Assembly: GCF_002836945.1 (NCBI RefSeq)
Contig: NZ_NIJM01000015.1
Span: 1-64,000 of the forward strand
Direction of reading: 5' to 3'
Length of the DNA: 64,000 nt
From: Shewanella chilikensis
GTDB lineage: Bacteria > Pseudomonadota > Gammaproteobacteria > Enterobacterales > Shewanellaceae
Positions 17,346 through 25,678 of this stretch are shown piece after piece (position 1 is the first letter of the stretch; the number at the start of each line of letters is the position of its first letter). Made by a program: the position numbers and the translations under genes. Under the pieces are notes generated by a model that saw only the letters and a program-made list of their open reading frames with translations, was not told the origin of the DNA and made no database searches.

Positions 17346-17600
17346 ATGTTTAAAATCAAAGTTTTAGGATCTGGCTGTTCTAAATGCCAAAAGCTGGCTG
17401 AAACTTGTTCTGCTGTGGCAGATTCTTTAGAGCTTGATTATCAGTTAGTTAAAGTTACTGATGTCGAAGAAATTATGGAGTACGGCGTGATGTCGACTCC
17501 GGCTTTGGTTATAGATGAACAAGTTAAGTTGACAGGTCGTCTTGCCAGTCCTGCAGAGATCAAGGCGTTAATGCTGGCACACATTGAATCTTCAGTGTAG
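17346..17600 (+). CDS. Small thioredoxin-like redox protein
   Basis: This 84-residue thioredoxin-fold protein begins MFKIKVLGSGCSKCQKLAE, with a C-x-x-C active site at residues 11-14 and the cis-Pro loop MSTPALVID. It belongs to the MTH895/redox-active-disulfide-protein-2 group, which is often found next to ArsR and DUF318/ArsP permeases. It probably reduces or binds thiol-reactive substrates linked to the permease, or takes part in metalloid handling. That role is inferred from gene context. The start at 17346 is set by the AGGTGG ribosome site, which lies inside a stable hairpin. Confidence 0.88.
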   Translation: MFKIKVLGSGCSKCQKLAETCSAVADSLELDYQLVKVTDVEEIMEYGVMSTPALVIDEQVKLTGRLASPAEIKALMLAHIESSV

Positions 17601-17649
17601 AGCATAGCCAAGCCGGAATAAGCGGCTTCCTCTGCGGCTTTCCATCTAA

Positions 17650-17682
17650 GGAAGGTGCGAATAAGTCCTCGTGGCACCTTCC
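17650..17682 (+). promoter_or_regulatory. Inverted repeat before the permease gene
   Basis: GGAAGGTGC and GCACCTTCC pair across a 15-base loop, 36 bases upstream of the permease start. A weaker AAGCCG/CGGCTT hairpin lies just before it near 17609-17627. Neither has a U tract. They could stabilise or process the mRNA. Confidence 0.5.
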
Positions 17683-17717
17683 CTAATAATGTAGCCACAG
17701 CTCAAAGGTGGTAAACA

Positions 17718-18722
17718 ATGATGCACCTCTTTTCTGACCTGGCGACTTGGATAACTTTTGGATTGTTAGGCATCCCTCCCGAGACCAAGCTGGCAGATGC
17801 AATACACTTTTTTATTGAAGATACCACTAAGATTTTCGCACTGCTGATCTTGATGATTTATGTCATCGCTTTGGTGAGAGCGTCACTTAATGTTGAACGT
17901 GTTCGGGATTATTTAGCGGGTAAAAATCGCTTTGTCGGTTATTTTCTGGGAGCAAGTTTTGGTGCGGTGACCCCCTTTTGCTCTTGTTCAAGCATTCCGG
18001 TATTTCTAGGCTTTACCTCCGCAGGCATTCCCGTCGGGATCACTATGGCATTTCTTATCACTTCCCCCTTAATTAATGAGGTTGCCATTCTACTATTGGT
18101 AAGCTTATTGGGGTGGAAGTTTACGATGATTTATGTGGGTGTAGGTATGTCTGTGGGTATACTTGCAGGGGCTTTTCTGGATGCTGTTCGTGCTGAGCGT
18201 TGGCTGCAGTCCTTTGCAGCCAAGGCGTTTGAAAGAGGGAAAATACAGGCGGCTGTATCTAATAATCAACAAGAAGCATCGGCCCCCCTGATGACATTAT
18301 CGGAACGACATCAATTTGCCAAAAGCGAAACCAAAGCGATTTTTTCTCGGGTATGGAAATGGGTCATTATCGGCGTTGGGCTTGGCGCGGCACTTCATGG
18401 GTTTGTTCCGGATGGTTGGATTGAAACTCACTTGGGTGATGGTCAATGGTGGTCTGTGCCTGTTGCAGTGTTAATAGGTATTCCGCTTTATTCCAATGCG
18501 ACAGGGGTCATTCCTATCATGGAAAGCCTCATCATTAATGGTCTTCCTATAGGGACAACATTGGCTTTTTGTATGGCCACGGTTGCCGCCAGTTTCCCCG
18601 AATTTATCTTGCTTAAGCAGGTGATGCAATGGCGCTTGTTAGCGATTGTTTTTACGATTTTACTGATGTCATTCACCCTTATAGGGTGGGTTTTCAACGC
18701 AATCGCTCCTATGTTGGCCTAG
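17718..18722 (+). CDS. ArsP-type permease (DUF318/UPF0718)
   Basis: This 334-residue inner-membrane protein has about eight to ten hydrophobic segments in two halves. The motif GAVTPFCSCSSIPVFLGF with its C-S-C pair, and the second-half GIPLYSNATGVIPI, are the hallmarks of the ArsP/DUF318 permeases. In characterised members these export trivalent organoarsenicals; others are linked to thiol redox. A soluble loop near residues 175-205 joins the halves. It is the last gene of the arsR island. An organoarsenical efflux role fits the ArsR neighbour but is not proven by sequence. The start is ATG at 17718 or the next codon. Confidence 0.9.
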   Translation: MMHLFSDLATWITFGLLGIPPETKLADAIHFFIEDTTKIFALLILMIYVIALVRASLNVERVRDYLAGKNRFVGYFLGASFGAVTPFCSCSSIPVFLGFTSAGIPVGITMAFLITSPLINEVAILLLVSLLGWKFTMIYVGVGMSVGILAGAFLDAVRAERWLQSFAAKAFERGKIQAAVSNNQQEASAPLMTLSERHQFAKSETKAIFSRVWKWVIIGVGLGAALHGFVPDGWIETHLGDGQWWSVPVAVLIGIPLYSNATGVIPIMESLIINGLPIGTTLAFCMATVAASFPEFILLKQVMQWRLLAIVFTILLMSFTLIGWVFNAIAPMLA

Positions 18723-18993
18723 CTCCAATATTAAAATATTGACTAAAGTAAAGCTGTGCTTTGTGCCATCTCTTTCAGAAGAGATGCTTTAGCGGGGGCG
18801 CAGTGCTTCACCTTGCGAGGAAGTGTTGCGACTGGCTTTTCAGGGGCGATTATGGGCCAGCCCCTCGTATTTTTGGCCCCCCTAATAATCATTATCTGCA
18901 GAGATGGATGTTTATTGGTTATGCAGTCACATATCAACATGATTGAGCAAAATGTATGCCGCCAATCCTCTTTGGAAGATGAGCCTGAAGGTC
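18723..18993. other. Gap after the permease, including a TetR 3' fragment
   Basis: No gene can be supported here. 18959-18993 is a diverged copy of the end of the TetR gene and marks the right-hand boundary of the island. The rest (18723-18958) shows no terminator, tRNA, att-like repeat or transposon end that I can recognise. Confidence 0.6.
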
Positions 18994-19585
18994 TCAGGCG
19001 CGTGGCAAATGGATGACGACCTCGAGTCCACCTTGAACGCGATTGCTTGCCAGAATATGGCCGCCGTGGGCTTGTACTGCGGCATCGGCAATGGCCAGCC
19101 CCAGACCCCAACCGCCACTCTCTCTTTCTCTGGCTGAATGTGGTCGATAGAAGGGCTTGAAAATAGCCTCCAACTCAGATTCCTCAATACCCGGGCCGTC
19201 GTCAGTAATGCTTATCTCTACCCATGGCCCCTTGGTCTCGGCGCAGATATTTACCTGGGTATGGCAGTAGCGAATGGCGTTGCGTAGCAGGTTTTCAATC
19301 GCCCGCGACAGCGGCCTTGGGTAGATGGGCAACTCCAGCTCTTCCGGTATCTGGATGTTGAGTTCCTTTTGCTGCTGTTCTGCTTCAAATTCGGCATCGT
19401 CCAGTACCTGGCTCAGTGATTCGGCCAACCCCACTTTCAGTTTGTTGTCCTGTGCCTTGAGTTTCACCCGGGAAAGCTCCAGCAGCTCGGCAATCATTTT
19501 TTCCAGTTGATCGGCCTCATAGGCGATACGTTCGGCTTCATCTCCGGCCATCCCCTTCTTGCGCGCCAGGGCCAGTGCCAATTGC
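18959..19585. repeat. Right copy of the TetR-cpxA junction duplication
   Basis: This is the partner of 16465-16855. It contains the intact end of cpxA. Aligned offsets are 2494, then 2579, then 2734, which define the two deletions in the left copy. Confidence 0.85.
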
Positions 19586-20361
19586 AGCCTGGTCAACGGA
19601 GTTCGCAGCTCATGGGAGATGTCGCTTATCAGTCGCTGCTGATTATTGACCATGGTTTCGATGGCGGCCGCCATGCTGTTGAAGGCCTGGGCCAGTTCGC
19701 CGATTTCGTCGTGGCGTCCGGCTGTGGCATCGTCGACCCGGCTGTTCAATTGTCCCAGCGCCAGGGCGTTGGCACTCTGTTTCAACGAACGCAGCGGCTT
19801 GCCCAGGTGCCAGGCCAACAAACCACAGAGCAACCCTGAAAGCAGAATCGCCAGCGACAATGTCAGTAACTTGTGTTCAATAAAGAAAAAGAACCAGGGC
19901 ATGGGGTGGTGATCCGGCAACCGGCCATAAAGGGCGTAGGGGGTGCCGTTAACCTTAAAATCGAATGGGCCGAATATCAGTTCATCGCGAAACTGGTGTG
20001 AAATCGGCGCGTTGGCTTCCTCTGCCATCAACATAAAGCGGCGCATGCCTTTGGATACTCTATGAGTGTTGATTATCTGTCCCTGCTCATTGACCAGATA
20101 GATGCGAATTGGCTTGCCTTCCATGCTGCGTCTGCGCTCCCAATGGTGCAGAAAGCGGCCATTCAACTTGGCCGGTTCCTGTTGCAGCTCATCGGCGACC
20201 TGAGACAAGACCTCCCGCAGTTTAGGCGGCATTGGGGCTCTGTCATGGTTTTGCTGCAGCAGTGGTAGCATGCCAACAGCAAGAATGATCAGGCTGCTGC
20301 AGAGCCAAAAGCCCAGCAGCAGTTTGATAAAGAGGCGATTGGGCAGGGAAAATGACTTCAT
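18994..20361 (-). CDS. cpxA: Envelope-stress sensor histidine kinase CpxA
   Basis: This is a 455-residue membrane sensor kinase. TM1 is at residues ~11-36, a periplasmic sensor at ~37-160 and TM2 at ~164-186. A HAMP linker and the dimerisation helix with phospho-acceptor H250 (ISHELRTPLTRLQ) follow. The ATPase domain carries the N box ENLLRNAIRY, the G1 box DDGPGIEE and the G2 box GWGLGLAIA. It overlaps the end of the response regulator gene by one base, so the two are translationally coupled. Assignment as CpxA rests on the partner CpxR, a divergent cpxP gene and CpxR boxes between them. Its last bases are duplicated at 16465-16855. Confidence 0.9.
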   Translation of the reverse strand: MKSFSLPNRLFIKLLLGFWLCSSLIILAVGMLPLLQQNHDRAPMPPKLREVLSQVADELQQEPAKLNGRFLHHWERRRSMEGKPIRIYLVNEQGQIINTHRVSKGMRRFMLMAEEANAPISHQFRDELIFGPFDFKVNGTPYALYGRLPDHHPMPWFFFFIEHKLLTLSLAILLSGLLCGLLAWHLGKPLRSLKQSANALALGQLNSRVDDATAGRHDEIGELAQAFNSMAAAIETMVNNQQRLISDISHELRTPLTRLQLALALARKKGMAGDEAERIAYEADQLEKMIAELLELSRVKLKAQDNKLKVGLAESLSQVLDDAEFEAEQQQKELNIQIPEELELPIYPRPLSRAIENLLRNAIRYCHTQVNICAETKGPWVEISITDDGPGIEESELEAIFKPFYRPHSARERESGGWGLGLAIADAAVQAHGGHILASNRVQGGLEVVIHLPRA

Positions 20362-21047
20362 CAGGGGATCCAGATATAGCCTTTGCCACGTATGGTCTTG
20401 ACCCTGGGACGACCATCGCTGCGTTCCGGCAGTTTCTTGCGCAGGTTGGAAAGATGCATGTCCAGGCTGCGATCAAAGGGCATCAACTTTTTGCCCAGCA
20501 CGGTTTCGCTCAGCTCATCTTTACTTATTAGTTCGCCGGCCTGATTGGCCAGGGTGTAGAGCAGGCTGAACTCAGTACCGGTCAGCAACAGTAACTGTTC
20601 ATTGCAATAGGCTTCCTGACGGGCAGAGTCCAGGCTGAGATCGCCTATGGTTTGAATACCGCTTTGGGGAATGTCCTGCGGGGTGATATTGGCACGGCGT
20701 ATGATGGCGCGGATCCTGGCTACCAGTTCCCTGTCATTGAAAGGCTTGGGCAGATAGTCGTCTGCGCCTATCTCCAGGCCAACCACTCTGTCTATTTCAT
20801 CGCCGCGGGCAGTGAGCATAAGCACGGGGGTTTGTTTCTTGCCACGCAGTTCCCTGAGCACTTCGAAGCCGTTGAGCTTGGGCAGCATCACATCCAATAG
20901 GATCAGGTCGTAATCATTGGCAATCGCCAGTTCCAGGCCGCTCTGACCATCATGGGCCAGTGTCAGCTCAAAGCCTTCCAGCTCCAGCAATTGCCCCAAG
21001 AGTTCTGCCAGGCCCAGGTCATCGTCTATCAATAAAATCCGGCTCAT
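20361..21047 (-). CDS. cpxR: Response regulator CpxR
   Basis: This 228-residue OmpR-class regulator has a receiver domain with phospho-acceptor D52 (LILLDVMLPKLNG), the acidic pair DDD at residues 8-10, and LTARGDEIDRVVGLEIGADDYLPKPF. A winged-helix DNA-binding domain (DRSLDMHLSNLRKKL, RTIRGKGYIW) ends the protein. It is the first gene of the cpxRA operon and divergent from cpxP. Two GTAAA-N5-GTAAA boxes in the shared upstream region suggest that it controls both sides, its own operon included. Targets elsewhere would be envelope folding and proteolysis genes. Confidence 0.92.
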   Translation of the reverse strand: MSRILLIDDDLGLAELLGQLLELEGFELTLAHDGQSGLELAIANDYDLILLDVMLPKLNGFEVLRELRGKKQTPVLMLTARGDEIDRVVGLEIGADDYLPKPFNDRELVARIRAIIRRANITPQDIPQSGIQTIGDLSLDSARQEAYCNEQLLLLTGTEFSLLYTLANQAGELISKDELSETVLGKKLMPFDRSLDMHLSNLRKKLPERSDGRPRVKTIRGKGYIWIP

Positions 21048-21114
21048 TTATACGCCTCACACAATTTCTCTCTGCCGAGTATACCCGCTTTTGAGTCAAC
21101 TGCAGTTTAGCTGT

Positions 21115-21129
21115 GTAAGTCTGGGTAAA
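21115..21129 (+). promoter_or_regulatory. CpxR box 1
   Basis: GTAAG-TCTGG-GTAAA matches the CpxR recognition sequence GTAAA-N5-GTAAA with one mismatch, in the cpxR-cpxP intergenic region. Confidence 0.75.
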
Positions 21130-21159
21130 GATACGCTTCTTCAACCCGGATGACCAAGC

Positions 21160-21174
21160 TTTACAGTGCTTTAC
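21160..21174 (-). promoter_or_regulatory. CpxR box 2
   Basis: On the minus strand this reads GTAAA-GCACT-GTAAA, a perfect CpxR box, about 80 bases upstream of the cpxP start and 113 from that of cpxR. Confidence 0.85.
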
Positions 21175-21255
21175 TCAGTTTGAACCCACACTTACACATA
21201 GAGGACTAGACTGGAAGACATCAAATACTTCCCGACCGAGAACGAGGATATCCAT

Positions 21256-21774
21256 ATGAAGACTTCAATCAAAGCAAGTTTGCTGGTCCTGATTGCCGGC
21301 ACCACTCTGATGGCTGGCGCGGCACAAGCCGGTAACGGCTACGGCGATTGCCCACACCGTGACGGCGACCGTGGTTATCATCACATGAAGGGCGAGCGCG
21401 GCTATCACCACCACATGAAAGGCGGTAAGGGCCATTTTGGCATGTATGGCCTGCGAGGTCTGGATCTGACCGACGCCCAGAAAACAGAGATCCAGGCGTT
21501 GATGGAACAACATAGAAGCAGCATGTCACGTCCTGACAAGGAAACCCGTGCAGCGCACAGAGCCGAAATGCAGGCACTGATGACCTCAGGCAACTTCGAT
21601 GAAGCCAAGGCCAAGAAATTGATTGAACAGCGCCAACAAGTACGTGAGCAGCATATGTTGGATCGCATGAAGTTACACAATCAAATTTATAATTTGCTGA
21701 CACCTGAACAGCAAGCGAAATTCAAAGAAGGTCCTTACCGTTGTGGTGATTGTTTCGGGCCAGCGGCAAATTAA
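21256..21774 (+). CDS. cpxP: Spy/CpxP-family periplasmic chaperone
   Basis: This 172-residue exported protein has a signal peptide to about residue 25 (AGAAQA). The mature part contains the two LTxxQ motifs of the Spy/CpxP family: LTDAQ at about residue 73 and LTPEQ near the end. The latter caps the helical hairpin EIQALMEQHR...MLDRMKLHNQIYNLL. CpxP binds misfolded periplasmic proteins and damps CpxA. The N-terminal 25-60 region is unusually His/Gly-rich (HHMKGERGYHHHMKGGKGH), and single cysteines occur near both ends, suggesting metal binding. It is divergent from cpxR, with two CpxR boxes in the promoter region. Confidence 0.9.
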   Translation: MKTSIKASLLVLIAGTTLMAGAAQAGNGYGDCPHRDGDRGYHHMKGERGYHHHMKGGKGHFGMYGLRGLDLTDAQKTEIQALMEQHRSSMSRPDKETRAAHRAEMQALMTSGNFDEAKAKKLIEQRQQVREQHMLDRMKLHNQIYNLLTPEQQAKFKEGPYRCGDCFGPAAN

Positions 21775-21819
21775 ATCTGCTACTATGGGCTCAGTGACTC
21801 CCGACCGCTGAGCCCTTGA

Positions 21820-22689
21820 ATGACACCGACTTCCCGCTACGAGTTTTGGGTTAAATTGGCGAGCCGCGCCGCTGTGGCGACCGCGATTACCCTGATCCTG
21901 ATAAAACTGGCTGCCTGGCTTTGGTCCGGGTCTGCCAGTATGTTGGCTTCCCTGACCGACTCCTTTGCCGATGCCCTGGCTTCCATAGTTAACTTTATTG
22001 CCATTCGCTATGCCTTGGTGCCTGCCGATCAGGAGCACAGGTATGGTCACGGTAAGGCTGAGCCGCTGGCGTCTTTGGCCCAATCGGCTTTTATTATGGG
22101 GACGGCATTCCTGCTGCTGTTTCACGGCGGCGAGCGCTTGGTCAACCCCATGCCTTTGACCCATGCCACTCTAGGTATTGTGGTATCCATCATCGCTATG
22201 GTGCTGACCTTGGCCTTGGTATTACTGCAAAAACGGGCCTTGGCGGCCACCAAGAGCACAGTGGTCGAAGCCGATGCGCTGCACTATAAGTCAGATCTGT
22301 TTCTCAACGGCGCCGTGTTGTTGGCGCTGGTCTTGGCGCAATATGGCTGGTGGTGGGCCGATGGTCTGTTCGCGGTATTGATCGCCCTCTACATAGGGCA
22401 ACAGGCCTGGTCGCTGGGGTATCGCTCGATTCAGGCCTTGCTCGACCGTGAGCTGGATGATGAAACCCGGCTGCGCATTCGGCAATTGGCCGAGCAGGAT
22501 ACTCAAGTGCGTGGCATTCATGATCTGCGTACCCGTCAGGCGGGCAAGACCACCTTTATTCAACTGCATCTGGAGCTGGACAAAGACCTGAGCCTGCAAC
22601 AGGCCCACGATATTGCCGTGGCCACAGGTGAGCGGATCCGCGCCGACTTTGACCATGCCGAGGTGATTATTCACCAGGATCCCGTGTAG
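21820..22689 (+). CDS. fieF: Cation-efflux pump FieF (CDF family)
   Basis: This 289-residue cation diffusion facilitator exports Fe(II)/Zn(II)-type divalent metals by proton exchange in the inner membrane. It has six membrane helices. The metal-site residues appear as LTDSFADALAS in TM2 and HYKSDLF in TM5, the HxxxD form of zinc/iron members. A C-terminal cytoplasmic domain (IHDLRTRQAGKTTFIQLHLEL) is present, with terminal His pairs. It lies 45 bases after cpxP, the common Shewanella order, and may share its stress-induced promoter. A small unknown gene follows after 11 bases. Confidence 0.92.
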   Translation: MTPTSRYEFWVKLASRAAVATAITLILIKLAAWLWSGSASMLASLTDSFADALASIVNFIAIRYALVPADQEHRYGHGKAEPLASLAQSAFIMGTAFLLLFHGGERLVNPMPLTHATLGIVVSIIAMVLTLALVLLQKRALAATKSTVVEADALHYKSDLFLNGAVLLALVLAQYGWWWADGLFAVLIALYIGQQAWSLGYRSIQALLDRELDDETRLRIRQLAEQDTQVRGIHDLRTRQAGKTTFIQLHLELDKDLSLQQAHDIAVATGERIRADFDHAEVIIHQDPV

Positions 22690-22700
22690 CGGGCACTGTC

Positions 22701-23033
22701 ATGGCATGGATGCAACAACAGAAGTTGAATCTCGAAGGGGGTGAACTGCACTGTCGGTATTATCCATTAAGCAGTCGCCTGGAACTGGAATGGCTGGGGC
22801 AACGGTGCTTTTGTCAGCGCCTCTATGGTTTGCCAAGACGGCAAACCATAGTCTTGAATGGTCAAGACTACCGACTGGAGATCATTCCTTTACCGCTTTG
22901 GCGCGCCGAGTTGATTGCAGCCAATGGTTCCAGTTGGCCACTCTTGCCTGAGTGCAGACGCAGGGGACTGATACGTTGGGGCTATTCCCTGAGTTTGGCG
23001 GCACTGCGCCTGGGCGCCAAAATCCTCTCTTAA
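22701..23033 (+). CDS. Hypothetical protein downstream of fieF, 110 aa
   Basis: This is an unrecognised 110-residue protein, rich in Arg, Leu and Trp, with no clear signal peptide. A moderately hydrophobic stretch near the end (YSLSLAALRLGAKIL) could be amphipathic. The gene starts 11 bases after fieF and is probably co-transcribed with it. The mRNA contains a short internal inverted repeat (GGTTTGCC/GGCAAACC) near 22829-22848. It runs up to the convergent ntrC gene with about 50 bases between. Confidence 0.65.
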   Translation: MAWMQQQKLNLEGGELHCRYYPLSSRLELEWLGQRCFCQRLYGLPRRQTIVLNGQDYRLEIIPLPLWRAELIAANGSSWPLLPECRRRGLIRWGYSLSLAALRLGAKILS

Positions 23034-23084
23034 TAGCCTGCACCCTTGGGCTTATTTGGGTCGTGTCTCCATCTTTATGAGGTT

Positions 23085-24488
23085 TCAGTCCATTGCCAGC
23101 TCTTTAAGCTTGCGGGTCAGGGTGTTGCGGCCCCATCCCAGGCGTTTGGCGGCTTCCTGTTTGTGGCCTTGGGTATGCTCCAGCGCGGTTTCCAGCAAGA
23201 TGCGCTCAAACGCGGGTTGGATTTCGGTCAACAGATCGCTCTCGCCCTGTGACAGGCGCATATCCAGCCACAATTTAAGGGCGTTTTGCCAATCCTGGGA
23301 CGGGCCGGCACTGCCTTGAGGTGCCTTGGGCTCCTTGAACAGCTCAGGCGGCAGATCCTGAGGGATAATTTCCTGGCCTGAAGCCATCACGGTCAACCAG
23401 CGGCAGGTGTTTTCCAACTGGCGCACGTTGCCGGGCCAGGGCAGTTGCTGCAGCTTGGCGGCGGTTTCCGGGGTGAGTATTTTGGCCTCTACCCCTATCT
23501 CTTTGGCGGCACTGGCCAGGAAATGGCGTGCCAACTGCGGAATGTCTTCCCGCCGCTGCGACAGCGGGGGCAGATGAACTCGAATCACGTTCAGGCGGTG
23601 GAACAAGTCTTCCCTAAAGCCCCCCTTGAGTACCAGTTGTTCCAGGTCCTGGTGGGTTGCGGCAATGATCCGGACATCGACCTGCACCGGAGAGTGGCCA
23701 CCGACCCGATAGAATTGACCATCGGCCAGCACCCGCAGCAGCCGGGTCTGTACGTCCAGCGGCATATCGCCTATCTCATCGAGAAACAGGGTGCCGCCAT
23801 TGGCCTGTTCAAACCGCCCCTGACGCACATTGGCGGCGCCGGTGAAGGCGCCTTTCTCGTGGCCGAACAGTTCGGATTCGATCAGCTCCTTGGGGATGGC
23901 CGCCATATTGAGGGCGATAAAGGGTTTGTCTTTGCGTGGACTGTGTTTGTGCAGCGCCCCGGCAACCAACTCTTTACCCGTACCGGACTGACCGTTGATC
24001 AGCACACTGATAGATGAGCGCGACAAACGGCCTATGGCGCGAAACACCTCCTGCATTGCGGGGGCTTCGCCTATGATCTCCGGTGCCTTGACCTGAGGCT
24101 CGGCCGCTGCAGGAGCCTGCTCTGTGGCATGGTTGAGCGCCCGCTCCACCAGGGCAATCGCCTCATCTATGTCGAAGGGCTTGGGCAGATACTCGAACGC
24201 CCCGGCCTGATAGGCGCTGACGGCACTGTCGAGATCTGAATGGGCCGTCATTATGATCACCGGGATATGGGGGTAATGCAGGCCGATACGCTCCAGCAGG
24301 GTCAGACCATCGGTCCCCGGCATGCGGATATCCGAGACTATGACCTTGGGCTGGGAGATTTCCAGCGCCTGCCACAGCGACTCGGCGGCGGCAAAGCTGG
24401 CACAGCTGAGTTTGGCGCCTTGCAGTGCCCGTTCCAGCACCCAACGAATTGAACTGTCATCATCGAGGATCCAAACCTGTTCACTCAT
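23085..24488 (-). CDS. glnG: Nitrogen regulator NtrC (GlnG)
   Basis: This 467-residue enhancer-binding protein activates sigma-54 promoters when nitrogen is limiting. It has a receiver domain with phospho-acceptor D53 ([13 protein letters not shown]) and an AAA+ domain with Walker A GQSGTGKE, the [10 protein letters not shown] loop and Walker [12 protein letters not shown] Fis-like DNA-binding end ([19 protein letters not shown]) completes it. It follows ntrB by 16 bases on the same strand. Likely targets in this window are its own operon and glnA, both of which carry TGCACC-N5-GGTGCA sites. Confidence 0.97.
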   Translation of the reverse strand: MSEQVWILDDDSSIRWVLERALQGAKLSCASFAAAESLWQALEISQPKVIVSDIRMPGTDGLTLLERIGLHYPHIPVIIMTAHSDLDSAVSAYQAGAFEYLPKPFDIDEAIALVERALNHATEQAPAAAEPQVKAPEIIGEAPAMQEVFRAIGRLSRSSISVLINGQSGTGKELVAGALHKHSPRKDKPFIALNMAAIPKELIESELFGHEKGAFTGAANVRQGRFEQANGGTLFLDEIGDMPLDVQTRLLRVLADGQFYRVGGHSPVQVDVRIIAATHQDLEQLVLKGGFREDLFHRLNVIRVHLPPLSQRREDIPQLARHFLASAAKEIGVEAKILTPETAAKLQQLPWPGNVRQLENTCRWLTVMASGQEIIPQDLPPELFKEPKAPQGSAGPSQDWQNALKLWLDMRLSQGESDLLTEIQPAFERILLETALEHTQGHKQEAAKRLGWGRNTLTRKLKELAMD

Positions 24489-24504
24489 ATTGTTTCCTCT
24501 CTTG

Positions 24505-25563
24505 TTAGCCGTTGTGGTTGTTGATCGGCAATGTCAGGCTGAACTCTGTGTGTCCCGGGGCCGAATCGCAGTCGATACGGCCGCCGTGGAGCCTGGCAAT
24601 ATTGTGGGCGATGGATAGCCCCAGGCCGTTGCCGTCCTTGCGGCCTGTGACCATGGGGTAAAACAGGGTATCCACCAGTTCCGGGGCGATACCCGGGCCG
24701 TTGTCTATGATTGACAGCACCAGTACCAACTTGTGTCTCTGGTTACCTATGGTGACCTGATGGGCGGTGCGGGTGCGGATCATGATATCGCCGCCCTGAT
24801 GCTCCAAGGCTTGTACTGCATTTTGCACTATGTTGAGGATTGCCTGTTGCAGTTGATCTTCATCCATAGGCAAGTCCGGAATCGAGGGGTCGTAATCCTG
24901 GCGCAGATGTATCTGTTGCGGCAGGGTCACACTCACCAGACTGATCACCTTTTGCAGCACCAGATGGATATTCTGCAGCTTGTGCTGCGATGGTTTCTGC
25001 GGCCCCAGCAATCGGTCGACCAGGGCGCGCAACCTGTCGGCCTGCTCTATGATGAGTGTGGTGAACTCCTTGAGCTGCGGCTCGCTAAGCTCGCGGGACA
25101 ACAGCTGCGCCGCGCCGCGCAGGCCCCCCAGCGGGTTTTTGATCTCATGAGCCAGGTTGCGCACCAGATATTGAGCCGCCTGCTGCTGGGCATCCAGGGT
25201 CAACTGCTGGTGAATGCGTCGCTGCTGATCCACCTGTCTGAGTTCCAACAGGCTCAAGGGCTTGAGCTGTTCTCCCTGCTCCAGTGGGATCAGTGTCATA
25301 TCCACAGTGTGGTGTTGGCCATCCAGGCTGATGAGCTGGGCGGTATTGACCGTCAGCCCCTGACGTTCCAGCACCGCGCTTTGCAGCACTCTGGGTTCAA
25401 CTCCTATGGCATGCAGATGCTCTGTCAGTACCTGCTCCTGCAACCTGTGGCTGGAGACGCCCAGCAACTGCTCGGCAGCGGCGTTGGCATAGCTGGGGAG
25501 CAGGTCACTGTCGATGACCAGAACGGCAGTGGCCAGATGATTGAGCAGGATATTTGTGTCCAT
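24505..25563 (-). CDS. glnL: Nitrogen sensor kinase NtrB (GlnL)
   Basis: This 352-residue cytoplasmic two-component kinase phosphorylates NtrC and is controlled by PII. It has an N-terminal PAS domain (NHLATAVLVIDSDLLPSYANAAAEQLLG), the H box LAHEIKNPLGGLRGAAQLL, an N box (AILNIVQNAVQAL) and the ATP lid (DNGPGI, GRKDGNGLGLSIAHN). The start at 25563 follows GGGAA; upstream in-frame starts would run through the NtrC boxes. Unlike in enteric bacteria, it is separated from glnA by about 9 kb and has its own promoter. Confidence 0.95.
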   Translation of the reverse strand: MDTNILLNHLATAVLVIDSDLLPSYANAAAEQLLGVSSHRLQEQVLTEHLHAIGVEPRVLQSAVLERQGLTVNTAQLISLDGQHHTVDMTLIPLEQGEQLKPLSLLELRQVDQQRRIHQQLTLDAQQQAAQYLVRNLAHEIKNPLGGLRGAAQLLSRELSEPQLKEFTTLIIEQADRLRALVDRLLGPQKPSQHKLQNIHLVLQKVISLVSVTLPQQIHLRQDYDPSIPDLPMDEDQLQQAILNIVQNAVQALEHQGGDIMIRTRTAHQVTIGNQRHKLVLVLSIIDNGPGIAPELVDTLFYPMVTGRKDGNGLGLSIAHNIARLHGGRIDCDSAPGHTEFSLTLPINNHNG

Positions 25564-25583
25564 TGAGTTTCCCATAGCAGGAT

Positions 25584-25613
25584 TGCACCATAATGGTGCA
25601 CCAATTCGGTGCA
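25584..25613. promoter_or_regulatory. Two overlapping NtrC boxes upstream of ntrBC
   Basis: TGCACCATAATGGTGCA (25584-25600) and TGCACCAATTCGGTGCA (25597-25613) both match the NtrC palindrome and share four bases. They lie 21-50 bases before the ntrB start codon, where binding would probably block a promoter and give autorepression. Confidence 0.9.
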
Positions 25614-25678
25614 GGCCGCAAGCCAACAACTCTGTGGACTAACTCGAAAAGCAAAGTAGCTAACTTATTGAAATAACT

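Noticed and set aside
16856..18958. Transposon or integron origin of the arsR island
   Set aside because: No transposase, integrase, terminal inverted repeats or tRNA target seen; the flanks are copies of chromosomal genes.
24733..25566. Long plus-strand open frame opposite ntrB
   Set aside because: It is the antisense of a fully supported kinase gene, with Gln/Leu-rich nonsense composition and no motif or ribosome site.
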